A stretch of 64,000 nt of DNA from Phytophthora colocasiae (Eukaryota; Oomycota; Peronosporomycetes; Peronosporales; Peronosporaceae), in contig JAGKQI010000034.1 of NCBI GenBank assembly GCA_018806915.1, positions 62,001 to 126,000 of the forward strand, given 5' to 3'. The notes beneath the pieces were generated by a model, which saw only the letters and a program-made list of their open reading frames with translations, did not search any database and was not told where the DNA came from. The position numbers were made by a program, and so were the translations under genes. How positions within the stretch are numbered: position 1 is the stretch's first letter; the number at the start of each line of letters is the position of its first letter. This document shows positions 62,171 to 64,000 of the stretch, in pieces.

Positions 62171-64000
62171 ATGCGTGGTTCTAGTTCATTGCCACTCCTT
62201 CCTCCAGTAAAAGCCATTCCTTCGTCTCCATTTTCCACCGCAATTCTCCTAGATTCCCCGCAATCACGCCGACAGAGCGCAACTTCGAATGTCGAACCCC
62301 ACATAAACTCAAGTCACACACGTTCTTCGTCGGTTTGGGCTAATAAATTCCAACGCCAATCAAGATCAGATTTCGTACGAGGGAGTGTGAACCCATTGCT
62401 GGAACGATTCGAGGACACTGCATTGTATCGAAATCCACATCGAAAATCTCTGGAAACAGTCCTCAATGAGATGAATACAAGTTCAGGCTCGGATTCAAAG
62501 GTGAAATTAGCACAACAAACTGCAAAACTATCCCTCCTACGTCAACAGGCTGGTAGCCTCATGGATATCCACCGTCAGCATCGAAAAGCCAGCTTGGCCG
62601 ACGTATCTAACGCTATGGTTAAGAAGAATTATAACAAGCAACTCGAGGCTTCAGCGTTAGAACCTCCTTCAAAGGTTGTTCCAATGCGCTTCCTCTTTGA
62701 CGGGACGAGGTTTCAACGTGGCTCACGCTGTGACTACTGTAATTTGGCTGGAGGGGAGCTAGAATGTGCTACTTGCAACGTTGTGGCTCATGCTCGATGC
62801 TATTTGACCGCTTACAACCGAGAAGACAAGAAGACAAAGTTGACTTTCGTAGTTCCGACGACTAATTCGTCGTGGTTATGCTCGCACTGTCAATCGGATT
62901 TGACTGTAGAGTACGATGAAAGGTCTGCAGAGTTACGCGCGATACATTTAACAGCTCAGCGCCAAGTATTAACCAACGCTCTCACTGCTTACGTTCGGAT
63001 GATGAAAGATGCCAATTCGTTCGCTGTAAAAAAATCTGCAATAATCCGGATTCAAGCGATGCTACGAGGTCGACAAGCTCGTCAGAATTTCGAGAAGCTA
63101 CAACGAATGAGACTCAAGCCTTATGCGCTTGATTCCCTTGGAGTATCAATCATACCTGACGCTGAAAATCGACTGGGTTTGGGAGTTAGTAGTTCCTCGT
63201 CGATGGAGGAATTGAGATTGGGTAATGGGTTTTCATGCAATCCCTTCCTGTATGTGACTGTGGTGGCTGGGAATGATGAAGATACACAACTTTTCTGCTT
63301 TGAGACGAGTGTGCGTAAACCTACAGCTCTTAATGGGTCAATTGGAGCGGAACTTGACGTTGTTTGGCCGGAAAAAATGTTCGTTCCTGGAGCGGATGGA
63401 AATGCCACTTTCTGCTTTACCTTGTTAAGTAAGAATGGACCAAATACTTTTTTTCTTGGTCAAGCTGTACTACGACTACTTGATACTGGAGAATATTGGA
63501 GAACTGGAGTGGCCACCGAGTTGGAGCTCCAAGATCATGTCGAAATCTTCCCTAAGACTGCTCAACATCAGCCTCTGTCGCTTGCTGATGCTAGAGGAAA
63601 TGCACCAAAGTTAGCGGAAGAGATCCATGACGATAATACCGACATTACGGATACTGGAAGACCTCAATGGCTCGTAAACGTTCACATTCGGCCGTTTGTG
63701 GAACAGAATTCGCACTGCGGATACCTCAACATGAAATCTACACTAGAGAGTTTCCATAGTAGCGCTCGGTGGTGCGTTTTAGCCGATGGAATTTTGCGGA
63801 TTTATCGTCATTTCGGCGTCACTTTAGCTTCAGATGTCGTGGATATGGCACATGCAACTGACGTTCGAGTTGTCCCGATAACACGCTCAGTTCACGGTGC
63901 CGCCAAAGTGAAGCAGTTAAATTCTGATGCTGAAAATGGTTTAAAAGCGCACCCACAGGCTGGGCAGAACTGCCTGGCCATCCATCATTTGAGTCGGTTA
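62171..64000 (+). CDS. PHD finger-IQ-PH domain protein, 3' end outside the window
   Basis: The frame is open from ATG 62171 to the window edge (610 codons, no stop, no intron seen). The first about 170 residues are Ser/Arg-rich with a helical part (LAQQTAKLSLLRQQAGSLMD). A PHD-like C4HC3 finger follows (about 187-240): CDYCNLAGG, ECATCNVVAHARC, then WLCSHC. An IQ calmodulin-binding motif is at about 295-315 (IIRIQAMLRGRQARQNFEKL). Next comes a beta-rich C2-like segment (PFLYVTVVAGND; FFLGQAVLRLLD). A PH domain begins near residue 518 (CGYLNMKSTLESFHSSARW; CVLADGILRIYRHFG). The mix suggests a Ca2+/lipid-linked signalling scaffold; function unknown. Confidence 0.78.
   Translation, partial: MRGSSSLPLLPPVKAIPSSPFSTAILLDSPQSRRQSATSNVEPHINSSHTRSSSVWANKFQRQSRSDFVRGSVNPLLERFEDTALYRNPHRKSLETVLNEMNTSSGSDSKVKLAQQTAKLSLLRQQAGSLMDIHRQHRKASLADVSNAMVKKNYNKQLEASALEPPSKVVPMRFLFDGTRFQRGSRCDYCNLAGGELECATCNVVAHARCYLTAYNREDKKTKLTFVVPTTNSSWLCSHCQSDLTVEYDERSAELRAIHLTAQRQVLTNALTAYVRMMKDANSFAVKKSAIIRIQAMLRGRQARQNFEKLQRMRLKPYALDSLGVSIIPDAENRLGLGVSSSSSMEELRLGNGFSCNPFLYVTVVAGNDEDTQLFCFETSVRKPTALNGSIGAELDVVWPEKMFVPGADGNATFCFTLLSKNGPNTFFLGQAVLRLLDTGEYWRTGVATELELQDHVEIFPKTAQHQPLSLADARGNAPKLAEEIHDDNTDITDTGRPQWLVNVHIRPFVEQNSHCGYLNMKSTLESFHSSARWCVLADGILRIYRHFGVTLASDVVDMAHATDVRVVPITRSVHGAAKVKQLNSDAENGLKAHPQAGQNCLAIHHLSRL

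Overview
The window is nuclear DNA of an oomycete, almost certainly a Phytophthora species. Evidence: short GT-AG introns of about 57-80 bp; intact and broken crinkler (CRN), RXLR, Kazal-inhibitor and NLP effector genes; WRKY19-like zinc-repeat proteins; and a heavy load of nested transposons. I cannot name the species from sequence alone.

Layout. 0.6-6.6 kb: a zinc-binding repeat protein, then two GT61 glycosyltransferase paralogues on the minus strand, with a tRNA-derived SINE (433 bp, 16-bp target duplication) between them. 6.8-13.2 kb: a decayed pogo/Tigger element beside a Mutator-like element (MULE) whose spliced transposase is intact and runs in frame, past one stop, into a Ulp1-type peptidase. 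13.8-19.5 kb: four tandem genes for secreted or surface beta-repeat (head GIN/DUF2807-like) proteins. 20.7 kb: a two-exon MIF homologue, then a short TIR element.

22.3-30.6 kb: a Ty3/gypsy chromovirus with both LTRs. Its pol is broken in several places and it carries an antisense accessory ORF. The whole element is tiled with short perfect hairpins, which is the strangest signal in the window. 30.6-41.2 kb: an effector island with one intact CRN (degenerate P-loop type), a CRN-kinase gene broken by a fold-back palindrome, several CRN relics, a Kazal-like inhibitor tail-to-tail with an NLP gene whose key heptapeptide has diverged, and an RXLR candidate. 41.5-50.3 kb: a Ty1/copia element whose 3' LTR is split by a piggyBac element. 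The intact LTR shows the empty TTAA site.

50.3-55.2 kb: relics (a truncated secretory leader, a 458-bp tandem duplication, an RXLR pseudogene beside a GIN-protein pseudogene) and a Tc1/mariner-like element. 56.2-64 kb: a gene-dense conserved block with a four-exon paralogue of the zinc-repeat gene, a small adaptin/COPI-like longin subunit divergent from a WD40 gene, a NIPA-like Mg2+ transporter (six exons), and a PHD-IQ-PH protein that runs off the edge.

The window thus alternates conserved housekeeping blocks with repeat-rich, effector-bearing, gene-poor stretches, as in other Phytophthora genomes. Exon structures were built by hand from splice signals and reading phase; no database search was run.
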